A stretch of 64,000 nucleotides of DNA from Saxidomus purpurata (taxonomy: Eukaryota > Mollusca > Bivalvia > Venerida > Veneridae). Below, piece after piece: positions 1 through 12,000 of this stretch. Every line of letters begins with the position of its first letter. Within the stretch, counting starts at the first letter, position 1. The stretch spans positions 18,404,595-18,468,594 of the forward strand of contig JAFMSR010000018.1 in NCBI GenBank assembly GCA_022818135.1. The letters run 5' to 3'. The notes below the pieces were generated by a model that ran no database searches, had not been told where the DNA came from, and worked only from the letters and a program-made list of their open reading frames with translations. The position numbers and the translations under genes were made by a program.

Positions 1-1180
1 AAATTAATATACAGTAGTTTATAATTCTATAGGAATTACATGCATCAGAATTGTAGCTTAGAAAGACATAACAAATATGTACTTTGTGCCATGGTGAGGC
101 ATTGGTCAAGGAACCCTGAGTACAACACAATTACTGATGAAGATCTTTCAAACAGAAAGTACATGCGCTAATTTCAACAATATTTCAGTTATTTACAAGT
201 GGGCAGTTTACCTTATCTGTATCATATGTAAAGGACAAATACTAGACTCAAATCTTCTATGTAAATACACATTTCTAAGGTAGAGTGTCCTATGGGCTAT
301 AAACAATCTAAACCAAGACGAGACAGTCCTGTTGGTAGTGGCAGTCTGACCATGAATGGTTGATTGATTTAAATTCAGCATCTCTAACCACTCAACCACA
401 CAGACGAGCACATTATCTATAGAATTCACCATGTTGACCTTCAAAATGACTTAATAATTACGATAGCCATCAAACAATGCTTCTAGCTCTGCAAACAATC
501 TATACTCAATACAGTGAAACAAATAAAAATGAGTTAACCTTTATTCTTATAAAACCTGATACCCCTTAAATATTTAAATTTAATGTATACACACTCATCT
601 TTATGAATATTCCCAACAGAATCACTTTCTTTCTTCCGATAAAAAATTACTTTTTCTGATGAAACTCATTTCTCTGCTTGAATACACATGTATCGAAGAA
701 AAATGGAAAAACAAATATGAAATTACCCGCAATTATTGCTTGTATTATTTATCTCTTAATAATATTATTCTTGATGAAAAGAAAAACATGCATACCACAA
801 AATTCTTATTGACGGGTGATTAAAAGGCTTGTTAAATATTCATGTATATATAAATGATATACAACAATTTATTCTTTCGATCAATACAGTCAACGGCAGT
901 TATAACCAACATCTTTACAATCGGAGAAAGTCCAATTATAAATCAGCCACTGATAAAATTATTAATGGCAAAGAATGGATGCATGATTTGTTTTAATGTT
1001 TATCGACATGTTTTATTCTTTGACTGCTTAATAGATGATGTAGTTTCTAGATATGAAAATAATCTCTCGTAACAATGATTACAGATGGTGATCATGTTCT
1101 GTAAAATATATATTTCAAGTTTCTATCCCATCCAGAATTTTAAACGTCAAACATGTATTAACAATGCAGCAGTATTTTTT
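1..1180. other. Non-coding AT-rich stretch with a degenerate SINE head
   Basis: No exon with recognisable protein was found. At about 300-410, read on the minus strand, there is a tRNA-like segment (TGTGGTTGAGTGGTTAGAG, an A-box-like motif), consistent with an old SINE head. The rest looks like intron or intergenic DNA. If the UTP15-like exon at 2664-2756 is correct, this stretch lies in the following intron of that gene. Confidence 0.4.
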
Positions 1181-1181
1181 A

Positions 1182-2029
1182 CCTGACCAGCAAGATGCAT
1201 TCCTGTGAATTATTCCAAAACCTGACCACTCACTCGCAAGACTAATTCTTGTGAAATCATTCTAAAACCTGACAAGCAAGACTCATTCTTGTGAAATCAT
1301 TCTAAAACCTGACCAGCAAGACTGATTCCTGTGAAATCATTCCAAAACCTGACCAGCAAGACTCATTCATGTGAAATTATTCCAAAACCTGACCGGCAAG
1401 ACTCATTCCTGTGAAATCATTCTAAAACCTGACTGGCAAGACTCATTCCTGTGAAATCATTCCAAAACCTGACCAGCAAGATACATTCCTGTGAAATCAT
1501 GCTAAAACCTGACCGGCAAGACTTATTCCTGTGAAATCATTCTATAACCTGACAAGCAAGACTTTTTCCTGTGAAATAATTCCAAAACCTGACCAGCAAG
1601 ATGCATTCCTGTGAAATCATTACAAAACCTGACCAGCAAGATGCATTCCTGCGAAATCATTCTAAAACCTGACCGGCAAGACTCATTCCTGTGAAATCAT
1701 GCTAAAACCTGACCGGCAAGACTCATTCCTGTGAAATCATTCCAAAACCTGACCAGCAAGACTTATTCATGTGAAATCATGCTAAAACCTGACCGGCAAG
1801 ACTTTTTCCTGTGAAATCATTACAAAACCTGACCAGCAAGATGCATTCCTGTGAAATCATTACAAAACCTGACCAGCAAGATGCATTCCTGTGAAATCAT
1901 TCTAAAACCTGACCGGCAAGATGCATTCCTGTGAAATCATTCCAAAACCTGACCACATTCCTGTGAAATCATTCTAAAACCTGACCGGCAAGACTCATTC
2001 CTGTGAAATTATTCCAAAGGCCTGATCAA
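1182..2029. repeat. 40-bp minisatellite, about 21 copies
   Basis: The unit of 40 bp begins CCTGACCAGCAAGACTCATT and continues with CCTGTGAAATCATTCCAAAA. About 21 head-to-tail copies are seen. Variants alternate between CCAGC and CCGGC, and between ACTCATT, ATGCATT and ACTTATT. One copy near 1953 is shortened (CCTGACCACATTCC). 40 is not a multiple of 3 and no long open frame results, so this is not coding. Confidence 0.95.
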
Positions 2030-2275
2030 TGTTTTCAGATAAGATGACTTTTTAGTTTCCATCCATGCCACTTAATGCCATGTTTATTTTTGACAATTAC
2101 ATGGTTTCAGGAGAGAAACTGTCACTACCCTCCTTAGCAGACATGTGTTTTGGCACTAGGCCTTGCAGTTAAAGGCACAAAGACTTTCAAATTTTTCCTA
2201 GATATACCCATGTGAAGTGACCCCCTAAGAAGGGCACATATTGACAAATGCTGAATATGATAAGTTTGTTATTCT

Positions 2276-2506
2276 GCCTCAGTGGTCGAGTGGTTGGAGT
2301 TGCTGACTTCAAACAGACTGAGGTTCGAGCCCTGCTACTGACCATGTCTTTTTATGTGAAAATGTTGTCAGTTTTCTTATAGAGAATTGGCATCTAGTAG
2401 TACTGCCTCATCTAAGGAACAATAGTTGGAAAACTGCCCGCCTGTAAAAATGACTGAAATATGGTTGAAAAGGGTGTTAAACTCATGCAACAACCACAAC
2501 AACAAG
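2276..2506 (+). mobile_element. tRNA-derived SINE (family with GCCTGTAAAA domain)
   Basis: The head GCCTCAGTGGTCGAGTGG with a B-box-like GGTTCGAGCCC about 45 bases on resembles a class II (Ser/Leu-type) tRNA. The body contains AAACTGCCCGCCTGTAAAA followed by a GTGTTAAACTCATGCAACA segment and a CAA-rich tail. The same body and 3' domain recur near 40445-40655 and 42100-42205, so it is a dispersed family. Target-site duplications are not clear. Confidence 0.75.
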
Positions 2507-2663
2507 TTGTACATTTAATACAGTCTAGATCATTTATCCATAACTTTAAGTTACTTTTACTTTAGATTATGAACCATGGAAAAATTAGAAATTTCACAAA
2601 GTGTCAGGGTAACCACAGCTTATGGTCACAATACAGAGTTAAAATGATATAACAGGTTCTTAC

Positions 2664-2756
2664 CCTTGTTGAGTTGGTGACAGCAAGTTGATGGGGTGAG
2701 ACTGGACTGAAGTCAATGTGTGTGATTGCTCCATACTCTTTCTTTATCACAGGTGC
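2664..2756 (-). CDS. Internal exon of a UTP15-like U3 snoRNP WD-repeat protein
   Basis: On the minus strand, a 93-base exon (31 codons, phase 0 at both ends) is bounded by an acceptor (TTGTTTCAG) and a donor (GTAAGAAC). Its translation begins APVIKKEYGAITHIDFSP and ends VTNSTR. This matches the N-terminal segment of metazoan UTP15, where a 'TPVQIKEFGAV..VDFSP......AVT.SSR' stretch precedes the first WD repeat. UTP15 is part of the t-UTP/UtpA subcomplex of the small-subunit processome and acts in nucleolar pre-rRNA transcription and processing. No other exon was found. Downstream exons should lie left of the window, and the first exon may be to the right or in the gap at 8589-9088. The assignment rests on recalled family sequence and one short exon; another WD protein is possible. 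Confidence 0.72.
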
Positions 2757-2939
2757 CTGAAACAACAAATAGGTAAATTTCTAATAGTCAATGACATTTA
2801 CTGTAACAACCAATGGCAAAAGTGACCTTTATTGTGTGAGCAAGCTGATGTAGTGCAAGAACTTTTTATTATGGAAGAAAAATCCAGACTTATGGATCAT
2901 TTTTTGGAAAAAAAGTCACTCCCCTAGATCTTGTAAAAT

Positions 2940-3250
2940 AATCACTCACCTGAGTACCAAGAAGGTACAGCCAAGACCCCCAGTGGGGCAACCTCCGGGA
3001 TGAGTGGAAGATACCTTAACCTTTTCTAGTATTTGACCTGGTGACCTAGTTATTGACCCCACCTGACTCTGTTTCAACTTAGCCAATATATCACCGAGAC
3101 AAACATCCTGACCAATTTTCAAGATGACTGAACTTAAAATGTGGCCTATAGAGTGTTCACAATGTACATGTTGACAGACAGACGCAGGACATCGGGCAAT
3201 CACAATAGCTCACTTTCAAGCACGAGCCCTTTGTGCTCAGGTTAGTTAAA
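2940..3250 (+). mobile_element. 3' part of a pearl/HINE-type element with a SINE fragment
   Basis: The stretch from about 3030 to 3250 matches the end of the complete element at 6818-7900: TTATTGACCCCACCTGA, GACAAACATCCTGACCA, a CTATAGAGTGTTCACAA stretch, a GACAGACAGACGCAGGAC stretch, then AATAGCTCAC with a final hairpin. Bases about 2970-3003 are an antisense piece of the SINE head seen at 3597-3660 (CAACCTCCGGGATGAG). The region is therefore a mosaic of repeats. Confidence 0.6.
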
Positions 3251-3596
3251 ACATGATTGAAATCATCAAATTGACCAAATGCAAGAAAACTAGAACTTGG
3301 TCCATAGGTCACGGATGCCCCAACTTTAGACCTTTACTCCGACTTTACTGGGCACAGCCACAAAGTGCATAACTTTACAGCTGGCTCTCCTTATTTTTCA
3401 AGTAGTTGAGCTTGGTAAGCAACCACTCCCAACAATATACTTCTTCAAATAAAAAGTTGTAAAGAATGTGAACTATAAATTTAATGTCAAAGGTGTTATA
3501 ATATTTCATAGTAACATAAAGTTGAAATGTTTTGATAATTAGGTTAAACTAATTGCCCATGTGCAACATGTCGAGCCGCCAGCTGTCAAAAGGGAG

Positions 3597-3787
3597 GGGA
3601 GCGGTGGTGTAGAGGTTAAGGTTCCGGCCGCTCATCCCGGAGGTTGCGGGTTCGAGCCCCACTGGGGTCACGACCGTACTTCCTCATATGACACCAGTAC
3701 TGGTTTTTCCAGGAAGCGGACTCGAGAGTGACTCGATAAGCTACAAGCTTTCTTCACAATCGAGCTAAAATAAATTAGTATAAACTA
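3597..3787 (+). mobile_element. Full-length tRNA-headed SINE (AGTATAAACTA-tail family)
   Basis: The head (GGTGGTGTAGAGGTTAAGG, then GCGGGTTCGAGCCCC) has A- and B-box-like pol III motifs. The body runs from CGACCGTACTTCCTCATATG through CCAGTACTGGTTTTTCCAGG to CAATCGAGCTAAAATAAATT, and ends AGTATAAACTA. Body and tail recur, 5'-truncated, at 14300-14407 and 45506-45613. The last ~25 bases also occur at the end of a SINE with a different head at 31447-31667. Only a short AAAGGG match flanks it as possible target duplication. Confidence 0.8.
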
Positions 3788-3901
3788 AAGGGCTAACTCC
3801 TTACCAACTAGAAATAGGTCAAAATACACATAAATATTGGATGTAACATGCATGTTGTACCACAGAAAAGTGGTCTCGATTTTTCTCTAAGGCCAGTAAT
3901 A

Positions 3902-4960
3902 AACAAGAGCTGTCCCTCCCAAGTGACGAATGCCCCCGAAAGAGGTGCCTCACAGTCTGTGTCCTCTCCATGTGCTCAATAAATGTGCTATGTAATTTTA
4001 AAATCCTTCCATGCATGACAGAGTAATCATGCATACAGTATTCCATTACTTTAAACACTAAGTGTGACCTTGACCTTTGAGGTAGGGACTTGGGTCTTGC
4101 ACGCGACACATCCGCTTGATGTGCTAGACATTTGTGCACAGTTATTTTAAAATCCTTCAAAGCATAATAAAGTTATAGTCCGGACACAAATGTATGCATG
4201 TATACAGGATTCCATTACCTATAAACTCCAAGTGTGACCTTGACCTTTGTGGTAGGGATGTGGGTCATGCACGCGACACGTCGTCTTGATGTGCTAGACA
4301 TTTGTGCCAAATTATTTTAAAATCCTTCAAGGCATGACAAAGTTACAGTCCGGACACGAATGTGTGCATATATGCTTATATAGAGGAATCCATTACCTTC
4401 AAACTCTAAGTATGACCTTGACCTTTGAGCTAGGGACGTGGGTCTTGCACGCGACACGTCGTCTTGATGTGCTAGACATTTGTGCCAAATTATTTTAAAA
4501 TCCTTCAATGCATGACAAAGTTACAGTCCGGACACGAATGTGTGCATATATGCTTATATGGAGGAATCCATTACCTTCAAACTCTAAGTATGACCTTGAC
4601 CTTTGAGCTAGGGACGTGGGTCTTGCACGCGACACGTCGTCTTGATGTGCTAGACATGTGTACCTAGTTATTTTAAAATCCTTCAATGCATGACAAAGTT
4701 ACAGTCCGGACACGAATGTGTGCATATATAGAGGATTCCATAACCTTCATACTCCAAGTGTGACCTTCACCTTTGAGGTAGGGATGTAGGTCTTGCACGC
4801 GACACGTCGTCTTGATGTGCTAGACATGTGTGCCAAGTTATTTTAAAATCCTTCAATGCATGACAAAGTTACAGTCCGGACACGAATTTGTAAGTGGGGA
4901 CGCACGGACGGACGGACAGACGGTGCGATTTTAATATGCCACCCTTCGGGGGCATAAAAA
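3902..4960 (+). mobile_element. Pearl/HINE-type element with ~178-bp core repeats
   Basis: It starts AACAAGAGCTGTC. Subterminal ATGCCCCCGAA (3930-3940) is matched by a perfect inverted copy TTCGGGGGCAT (4945-4955). In between lie about five tandem cores of 178 bp, each carrying CATGACAAAGTTACAGTCCG and CGCGACACGTCGTCTTGATG. An ACGG-rich microsatellite (about 4900-4922) follows. This order (end, core repeats, tetranucleotide tract, inverted end) is that of the pearl elements of bivalves, thought to be Helentron-related non-autonomous elements. No protein is encoded; short open frames in the cores are incidental. Confidence 0.8.
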
Positions 4961-4989
4961 GTTACAATATAAGCTATTTATAGTAACAA

Positions 4990-5640
4990 CAAAGGGAAGT
5001 AATTCTAGAAACAAGGGTATGAAGCATGCATGAAGAAGAAATCCTCCAGACAGATATTCTTGAATTTGACCTTTAACCTGTAAGTGTGACCTTGACCTTA
5101 GACCTAGGGACCTGGTTCTTGCACATGACACTCCGTCTCATGGTGATGAACATTTGTGCCAAGTAACATCAAAATCGCCCCATGCATGAAGAAGAAATGC
5201 TCCGGACAAAGTCATTCTTGAATTATTCTTGTATCTGACATTTGGCCTCTAAGTGTGACCTTGACCTTAAAACTAGGGACCTGGATTTGCGCATGACACT
5301 TCGTCTCATGTTGGTAAACATTTGTACTAAGTTACATCAAAATCCCTCCATGCATGAAGAAGACATGCTCCGGACAAAGTCATTCTTGAATTTGACCTTA
5401 AACCTCTAAGTGTGGCCTTGACCTTAGACCTAAGGACCTAGTTCTTGCGCATGACACTCCGTCTCATGATGGTAAACATTTGTGTTATTTAAGAATCCCT
5501 TGATCCATGGATAAGTTACAGCCCGGACAAGCAGAACTCTGACGGACGTACGTACGCACGCACTGACGAACGCACTGACGCACATACATACACAGAAGAG
5601 GCATTTGGACAACTACATCTAGCTTTCGCAAGCGGCTGGA
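4990..5640 (+). mobile_element. Diverged pearl-type core repeats, ~160-175 bp unit
   Basis: Three degenerate cores share AAGTGTGACCTTGACCTTAG, GGGACCTGG and ATGCATGAAGAAGA. They end in a GACGGACGTACGTACGCACG-type tract (5550-5585). The cores are related to those of the preceding element but of a separate subfamily. A 5' end of the usual type is not visible, so the copy is 5'-truncated or worn. Confidence 0.6.
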
Positions 5641-6274
5641 CAAAAATAATTCTACTCTGGGCTACCAAGGTAATTGGTTAAAATTAAGCAGCAAGCCCGG
5701 CTGGCTAATGGCATTTCAAAGTTCATTTATATAACTGTACAGGTGCACAATTTTATATAGTGATTTTCATTAATGATCAGATACCTTAAGAGAAATGTTC
5801 AACAAGCTGAACAAGGTGCATTTTTCCTCATTTATGGGCCATACCTCTGCCTCTATTGGGTATCAATAGTATCACAGATAGACACACAGGCATTTCCCGG
5901 ACTCGCATCTTCCATTACTTGGACTCATTTATGACTCAAAGGACTCACCTTTACTAAGGGACACGAGCCCTTGGGACTCACTGATTATATTGATTCTTTT
6001 TGCCCTTTAATATCTTTTGAGTTATAAGTGCAATCTTGAAAATGGTCATGTTGGCGCTTGAATGAATCCTAATTCTAAACACTTGGAAAGCGTTTTATGT
6101 ATTGGCAGGCAGAACAAAATTCAACAAACAACTCTGACCAACAGAAGGCTTCAAATGGAAACAGATTCAATTTCTAATACAAATCTGTAAATTCTAGCAT
6201 TTCAACAGGGAAACTGAATATTTTTAAGTGAACTACTATTGTCTAGGACTCCCACATATATTATGGGACTCCTA
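5641..6274. other. No gene seen
   Basis: Unique AT-rich sequence between repeat elements. I see no exon with conserved protein. It includes a run of GGACTC-containing phrases (about 5895-5975), a weak degenerate repeat. Confidence 0.4.
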
Positions 6275-6817
6275 AACAAGAGCTGTCAGTAGGACAGTGT
6301 GCTCGACTTTTTAGTGCTTGCCTATAAAACAAAACTTTGACAGTTAAGGGCACACAAGACTTTAACTTGGAATTTCTAAGTACAAATCAAGAAACATTTT
6401 CACAGAGTTATCTTCTCTTGCTTACAGATAGGTCTCATGATGGTACATAAGTACTCCAACTTTCAAAGTAATATCTCAAATGGTTAAGTCAACAAGTGGA
6501 CAAGAATGAAAATTTTAACTGAGTTTCTAACTCAAAAGGGCCATAATTCAAATAAAATCCTTGACAGAAGTACCTTCTCCTGCCCATGTTTTGGGATCAT
6601 GATGGTTTACAAGTATTCCAACTTTCAAATTAATATCTCAAACAGTTTAGTCAAAAAGTGGACTGGTACGAAAAACTTAACCAAGATTCTAAGTCGATAA
6701 AGGGCCTTAATTTTTAAAACACATCCATGACAGAGTTACCTTCTCTTGCCTACAGATGGGGGTAATGATGTAAACAAGCATTCAAAGTTTCAAAGCAATA
6801 TCTCAAAGGGTTAAGGC

Positions 6818-7900
6818 AACAAGAGGGCCATGATGGCCCTGTATCGCTCACCTGTCTACCATTGGCAAAAATAAAAAGGTTATTAATAGCAGAAAGGATC
6901 AATTTTTACCTTTGGCTCATGATATCCTCTTAGTAAGCCTATGTAAAATCAAAAGACCCCCCCCCAGGCAGGGTTAATTTTGACCCTGAGGTCAGGATTT
7001 GAACAATCTTGGTAGAGAGTCAATTATTGCCACATGCTGAATATCTAAGCTCTAGGCCTCATTATTTTGCTGTCTGATCATGATCTGCACTGTTGGCTAT
7101 TCATTTTTTTGCTGTCTGATCATGATCTGCACTGTAAGCTATTCATTGTATGTTGGCTGGTCATGATCTGCACTGTCAGCTTTTTATTTTTTGCTGTCTG
7201 ATCATGATCTGCACTGTTTGCTATGCATTATTTAGCTGTCTGATCATGATCTGCACTTTCATAATTTAGCTGTCTGATCATGATCTGCACTTTCATTATT
7301 TTGCTGTCTGATCATGATCTGCACTTTCTGACAAATTTCAAGGGTATCTGGGCTGAAAATGTAACATCTAGAGTGTTAACAAGGTTTTTCCATATTTGGG
7401 CTGTGACCTAGTTTTTGACCCCAGATGACCCATATTCGAACTTGGGCTAGAAATCAACTTAACAACCTTTCTGACAAATTTCCAGGATATTTGGGCTGAA
7501 AATGTTACCTCTAGAGTGTTAACAAGGTTTTTCCATATTTGGGCTGTGTGACCTAGTTTTTGACCCCAGGTGACCCATATTAAAACTTGAGCTAGAAATC
7601 ATAGAAACAACCTTTCTGACAAATTGCCAGGATATTTGGACTGAAACAGTAGCCTCTAGAGCCTTAACAAGATTTTTCTATTTTTGGGCTCTGTGACCTA
7701 GTTTTTGACCCCAGATGACCCATATTCGAACTCGTCCGAGTAATTACTGGGACAAACATCCTGACCAAGTTTCGTGACAATTGAGGAAAAAATGTCACCA
7801 CTAGAGCGTTAACGAACTAAATGTGGACGGATGACGGACGACGTCCGACGGACATTCATCGATCCTAATAGCTCACCCTGAGCCAGCTCAGGTGAGCTAA
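6818..7900 (+). mobile_element. Complete pearl/HINE-type element nested in another
   Basis: The 5' end AACAAG is followed by a near-perfect hairpin AGGGCCATGATGGCCCT (6824-6840). Subterminal GCTCACCTG (6846-6854) is mirrored by CAGGTGAGC (7889-7897). Inside are cores with GTTTTTGACCCCAGATGACC and a GGACGGATGACGGACGACG tract (7823-7852), then a 3' hairpin built on TAGCTCACC and GGTGAGCTA. Partial copies of the family occur at 3005-3250, 22687-23335 and, very worn, near 17780-17900. Confidence 0.8.
7059..7335. repeat. Short tandem repeat around GCTGTCTGATCATGATCTGC
   Basis: Seven degenerate copies of a 35-60 bp unit lie inside the nested element, each containing TGATCATGATCTGCACT or a close variant (one copy has GGTCATGATCTGCACT). 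TGATCATGATC is partly self-complementary. A related phrase occurs near 31320-31365. Confidence 0.85.
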
Positions 7901-8273
7901 TAAGTGGATTTTACCCATATTCAATGTATTTTCTAAGTAAAAAAGGGGCATAATTCTGTCAAAAACCTTGACAGAGTTATGTACTCTTGTCTGTTGATGT
8001 AGGTCATGATGGTAAACAAGTATGGTTAGTTTCAAAGCAATACCTCCAATGGTTTTGAAATAAAGTGAGGTGGTACGAAAAACTTAACCAAGCTCAATAC
8101 ACTTTCTAAGTAAAAAAAGGGCCATAATTCTGTCAAAAACCTTGACAGAGTTATGTACTCTTGTCTGTAGATGGAGGTTATGATGGTTAACAAGTATGGT
8201 AAGTTTCAAAGCCATACCTCTAATACTTTTGAAATAAAGTGGGGTGGTACGAAAAACTTAACTGCCATCTTCT

Positions 8274-8588
8274 AATTCTCGGCTTTGCCGTGACGTCATA
8301 CTGACCAGTTGACCAATCAGATTATTAGGTCGCGTTCATTTCTTCATTCGGTAAAAGGTGAAAACTCGGTCTTTACCGTTGACTCATATGCAAGTTTAAA
8401 TTTATTTTTAACGAAACAAAAAGCTTTTTACAACAAAGAATTATTATAAAAACAATCTGATAGTTTCAGGGTAATGGAAGATCGTCTTCTTCTTTCATTT
8501 CTAATCTTGGTTATTGTATTATTCAAATTTAAAGATGCATAGAGACAAAGAATTATTATAAAAACAATCTGATAGTTTCAGGGTAATG
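8274..8588. repeat. Dispersed repeat, copy 1 (copy 2 at 53324-53600)
   Basis: TTCTCGGCTTTGCCGTGACG, then CATACTGACCAGTT and TTCTTCATTCGGTAAAAGGT, matches 53324-53600 in the same order and orientation with scattered substitutions. Just before the gap, a 43-base piece (about 8436-8478: AAAGAATTATTATAAAAACA...) is repeated at 8546-8588. This may be a true tandem duplication or an artefact of the contig end. Confidence 0.75.
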
Positions 8589-9088
8589 NNNNNNNNNNNN
8601 NNNNNNNNNNNNNNNNNNNNNNNNNNNNNNNNNNNNNNNNNNNNNNNNNNNNNNNNNNNNNNNNNNNNNNNNNNNNNNNNNNNNNNNNNNNNNNNNNNNN
8701 NNNNNNNNNNNNNNNNNNNNNNNNNNNNNNNNNNNNNNNNNNNNNNNNNNNNNNNNNNNNNNNNNNNNNNNNNNNNNNNNNNNNNNNNNNNNNNNNNNNN
8801 NNNNNNNNNNNNNNNNNNNNNNNNNNNNNNNNNNNNNNNNNNNNNNNNNNNNNNNNNNNNNNNNNNNNNNNNNNNNNNNNNNNNNNNNNNNNNNNNNNNN
8901 NNNNNNNNNNNNNNNNNNNNNNNNNNNNNNNNNNNNNNNNNNNNNNNNNNNNNNNNNNNNNNNNNNNNNNNNNNNNNNNNNNNNNNNNNNNNNNNNNNNN
9001 NNNNNNNNNNNNNNNNNNNNNNNNNNNNNNNNNNNNNNNNNNNNNNNNNNNNNNNNNNNNNNNNNNNNNNNNNNNNNNNNNNNNNNNN
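8589..9088. other. Assembly gap, 500 N
   Basis: Exactly 500 ambiguous bases, the usual placeholder for a gap of unknown size. The right edge is in the middle of the 44-bp satellite, so the true missing length probably includes more satellite. Confidence 0.98.
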
Positions 9089-12000
9089 CCATTGCCTCTT
9101 GGGTGCAAGTACAACTATATATAATAGTCACACCATTGCTTCTTGTGTGCAAGTACAACTATATATAATAGTCACACCATTGCCTCTTGTGAGCGAGTAC
9201 AACTATATATAATAGTCACACCATTGCCTCTTGTGTGCGAGTATAACTATATATAATAGTCACACCATTGCCTCTTGTGTGCGAGTACAACTATATATAA
9301 TAGTCACACCATTGCTTCTTGTGTGCAAGTACAATTATATATAATAGTCACACCATTGCCTCTTGTGTGCGAGTACAACTATATATAATAGTCACACCAT
9401 TGCCTCTTGTGTGCAAGTACAACTATATATAATAGTCACATCATTGCTTCTTGTGTGCAAGTACAACTATATATAATAGTCACACCATTGCCTCTTGTGT
9501 GCGAGTACAACTATATATAATAGTCACACCATTGCCTCTTGGGTGCGAGTATAACTATATATAATAGCAACATCATTGCCCCTTGTGTGCAAGTACAATT
9601 ATATATAATAGTCACACCATTGCCTCTTGTGTGCAAGTACAACTATATATAATAGTCACATCATTGCTTCTTGTGTGCGAGTATAACTATATATAATAGT
9701 CACACCATTGCCTCTTGGGTGCGAGTATAACTATATATAATAGTCACACCATTGCCTCTTGGGTGCGAGTATAACTATATATAATAGTCACACCATTGCC
9801 TCTTGTGAGCGAGTACAACTATATATAATAGTCACACCATTGCCTCTTGTGTGCGAGTACAACTATATATAATAGTCACACCATTGCCTCTTGGGTGCGA
9901 GTATAACTATATATAATAGTCACACCATTGCCTCTTGTGTGCGAGTACAACTATATATAATAGTCACACCATTGCTTCTTGTAAGTACAACTATATATAA
10001 TAGTCACACCATTGCCTCTTGTGTGCGAGTACAACTATATATAATAGAAACACCATTGCCTCTTGGGTGCGAGTACAACTATATATAATAGTCACACCAT
10101 TGCCTCTTGGGTGCGAGTACAACTATATATAATAGTCACACCATTGCCTCTTGTGTGCGAGTACAACTATATATAATAGTCACATCATTGCTTCTTGTGT
10201 GCAAGTACAACTATATATAATAGTCACACCATTGCCTCTTGTGTGCGAGTACAACTATATATAATAGTCACATCATTGCTTCTTGTGTGCAAGTACAACT
10301 ATATATAATAGTCACACCATTGCCTCTTGTGTGCAAGTATAACTATATATAATAGTCACACCATTGCCTCTTGTGAGCGAGTACAACTATATATAATTGT
10401 CACACCATTGCCTCTTGTGTGCGAGTATAACTATATATAATAGTCACACCATTGCCTCTTGGGTGCGAGTATAACTATATATAATAGTCACACCATTGCC
10501 TCTTGTGTGCGAGTATAACTATATATAATAGCAACAGCATTGCCTCTTGTGTGCGAGTACAACTATATATAATAGTCACACCATTGCTTCTTGTGTGCAA
10601 GTATAACTATATATAATAGTCACACCATTGCCTCTTGTGTGCGAGTACAACTATATATAATAGTCACATCATTGCTTCTTGTGTGCAAGTATAACTATAT
10701 ATAATAGTCACACCATTGCCTCTTGTGTGCGAGTACAACTATATATAATAGTCACATCATTGCTTCTTGTGTGCAAGTACAACTATATATAATAGTCCCA
10801 CCATTGCCTCTTGTGGTGCGAGTATAACTATATATAATAGTCACACCATTGCTTCTTGTGTGCAAGTATAACTATATATAATAGTCACACCATTGCCTCT
10901 TGGGAGCAGTACAACTATATATAATAGTCACACCATTGCCTCTTGGGTGCAGAGATAACTATATATAATAGTCACACCATTGCCTCTTGTGTGCGAGTAT
11001 AACTATATATAATAGCAACGCATTGCCTCTTGTGTGCGAGTACAACTATATATAATAGTCACACCATTGCTTCTTGTGTGCAAGTACAACTATATATAAT
11101 AGTCACACCATTGCCTCTTGTGTGCAAGTACAATTATATATAATAGTCACACCATTGCCTCTTGTGTGCCCCCCCAAGTACATTATATATAATAGTCACA
11201 CCATTGCCTCTTGTGTGCAAGTACAACTATATATAATAGTCACACCTTGCTTCTTGTGTGCAAGTACAACTATATATAATGTAACCATTGCCTCTTGTGT
11301 GGCCCGAGTACAACTATATATAATAGTCACACCATTGCCTCTCTGGGTGCGAGTACACTATAATAATAGCAAACCATTGCTTCTTGTGTGCAAGTACAAC
11401 TATATATAATAGTCACACCATTCCTCTTTTTTTCAAATGCACTATATATAATAGTCACGCCATTACTTCTTCGTGCAACAACTATATATAATAGTCACAC
11501 CATTGCCTGCCTTGTGTGCGAGTATAACTTATATATAATAGTCCACCATTGCCTCTTGTGTGCGAGTACAACTATATATTATAGCACCACCATTGCCTCT
11601 TGTGTGCAAGATACAACTATATATAATAGTCACACCATTGCCTCTTGTGTGCGAGTACAACTATATATAATTCTACACCATTGCCTCTTGCGAGTATAAC
11701 TATATATAATACAACATCATTGCCCCTTGTGTGCGAGTCAACTATATAAATTACCACCATTGCCCCCCCTCCTTGTGTGCGAATATAACTATATATAATA
11801 GCAACATCATTGCCCCTTGTGTGCGAGTAAAACTATATATAATAGTCACACCATTGCCTCTTGTGTGCGAATATAACTATATATAATAGCAACATCATTG
11901 CCCCTTGTGTGCGAGTAAAACTATATATAATAGTCACACCATTGCCTCTTGTGTGCGAATATAACTATATATAATAGCAACATCATTGCCCCTTGTGTGC

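Larger units (their letters stand above)
6275..8270 (+). mobile_element. Pearl-type element interrupted by a second element
   Basis: It starts AACAAGAG followed by a hairpin (CTGTC-agtag-GACAG), then GTGCTCGACTTTT. Core repeats carry GGGCCATAATTC, CTTGACAGA and GGTACGAAAAACTTAAC. The series is broken at about 6818 by a complete different element (6818-7900) and resumes with the same core at about 7905-8265. No matching 3' inverted end is visible; the copy stops where the dispersed repeat at 8274 begins. Confidence 0.65.

Noticed and set aside
1182..2029. CRISPR-like array
   Set aside because: The 40-bp units are repeated whole with no unique spacers, and the genome is eukaryotic.
8556..9212. 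Open frames of 178-208 codons across the gap
   Set aside because: They consist almost entirely of N and say nothing about coding.
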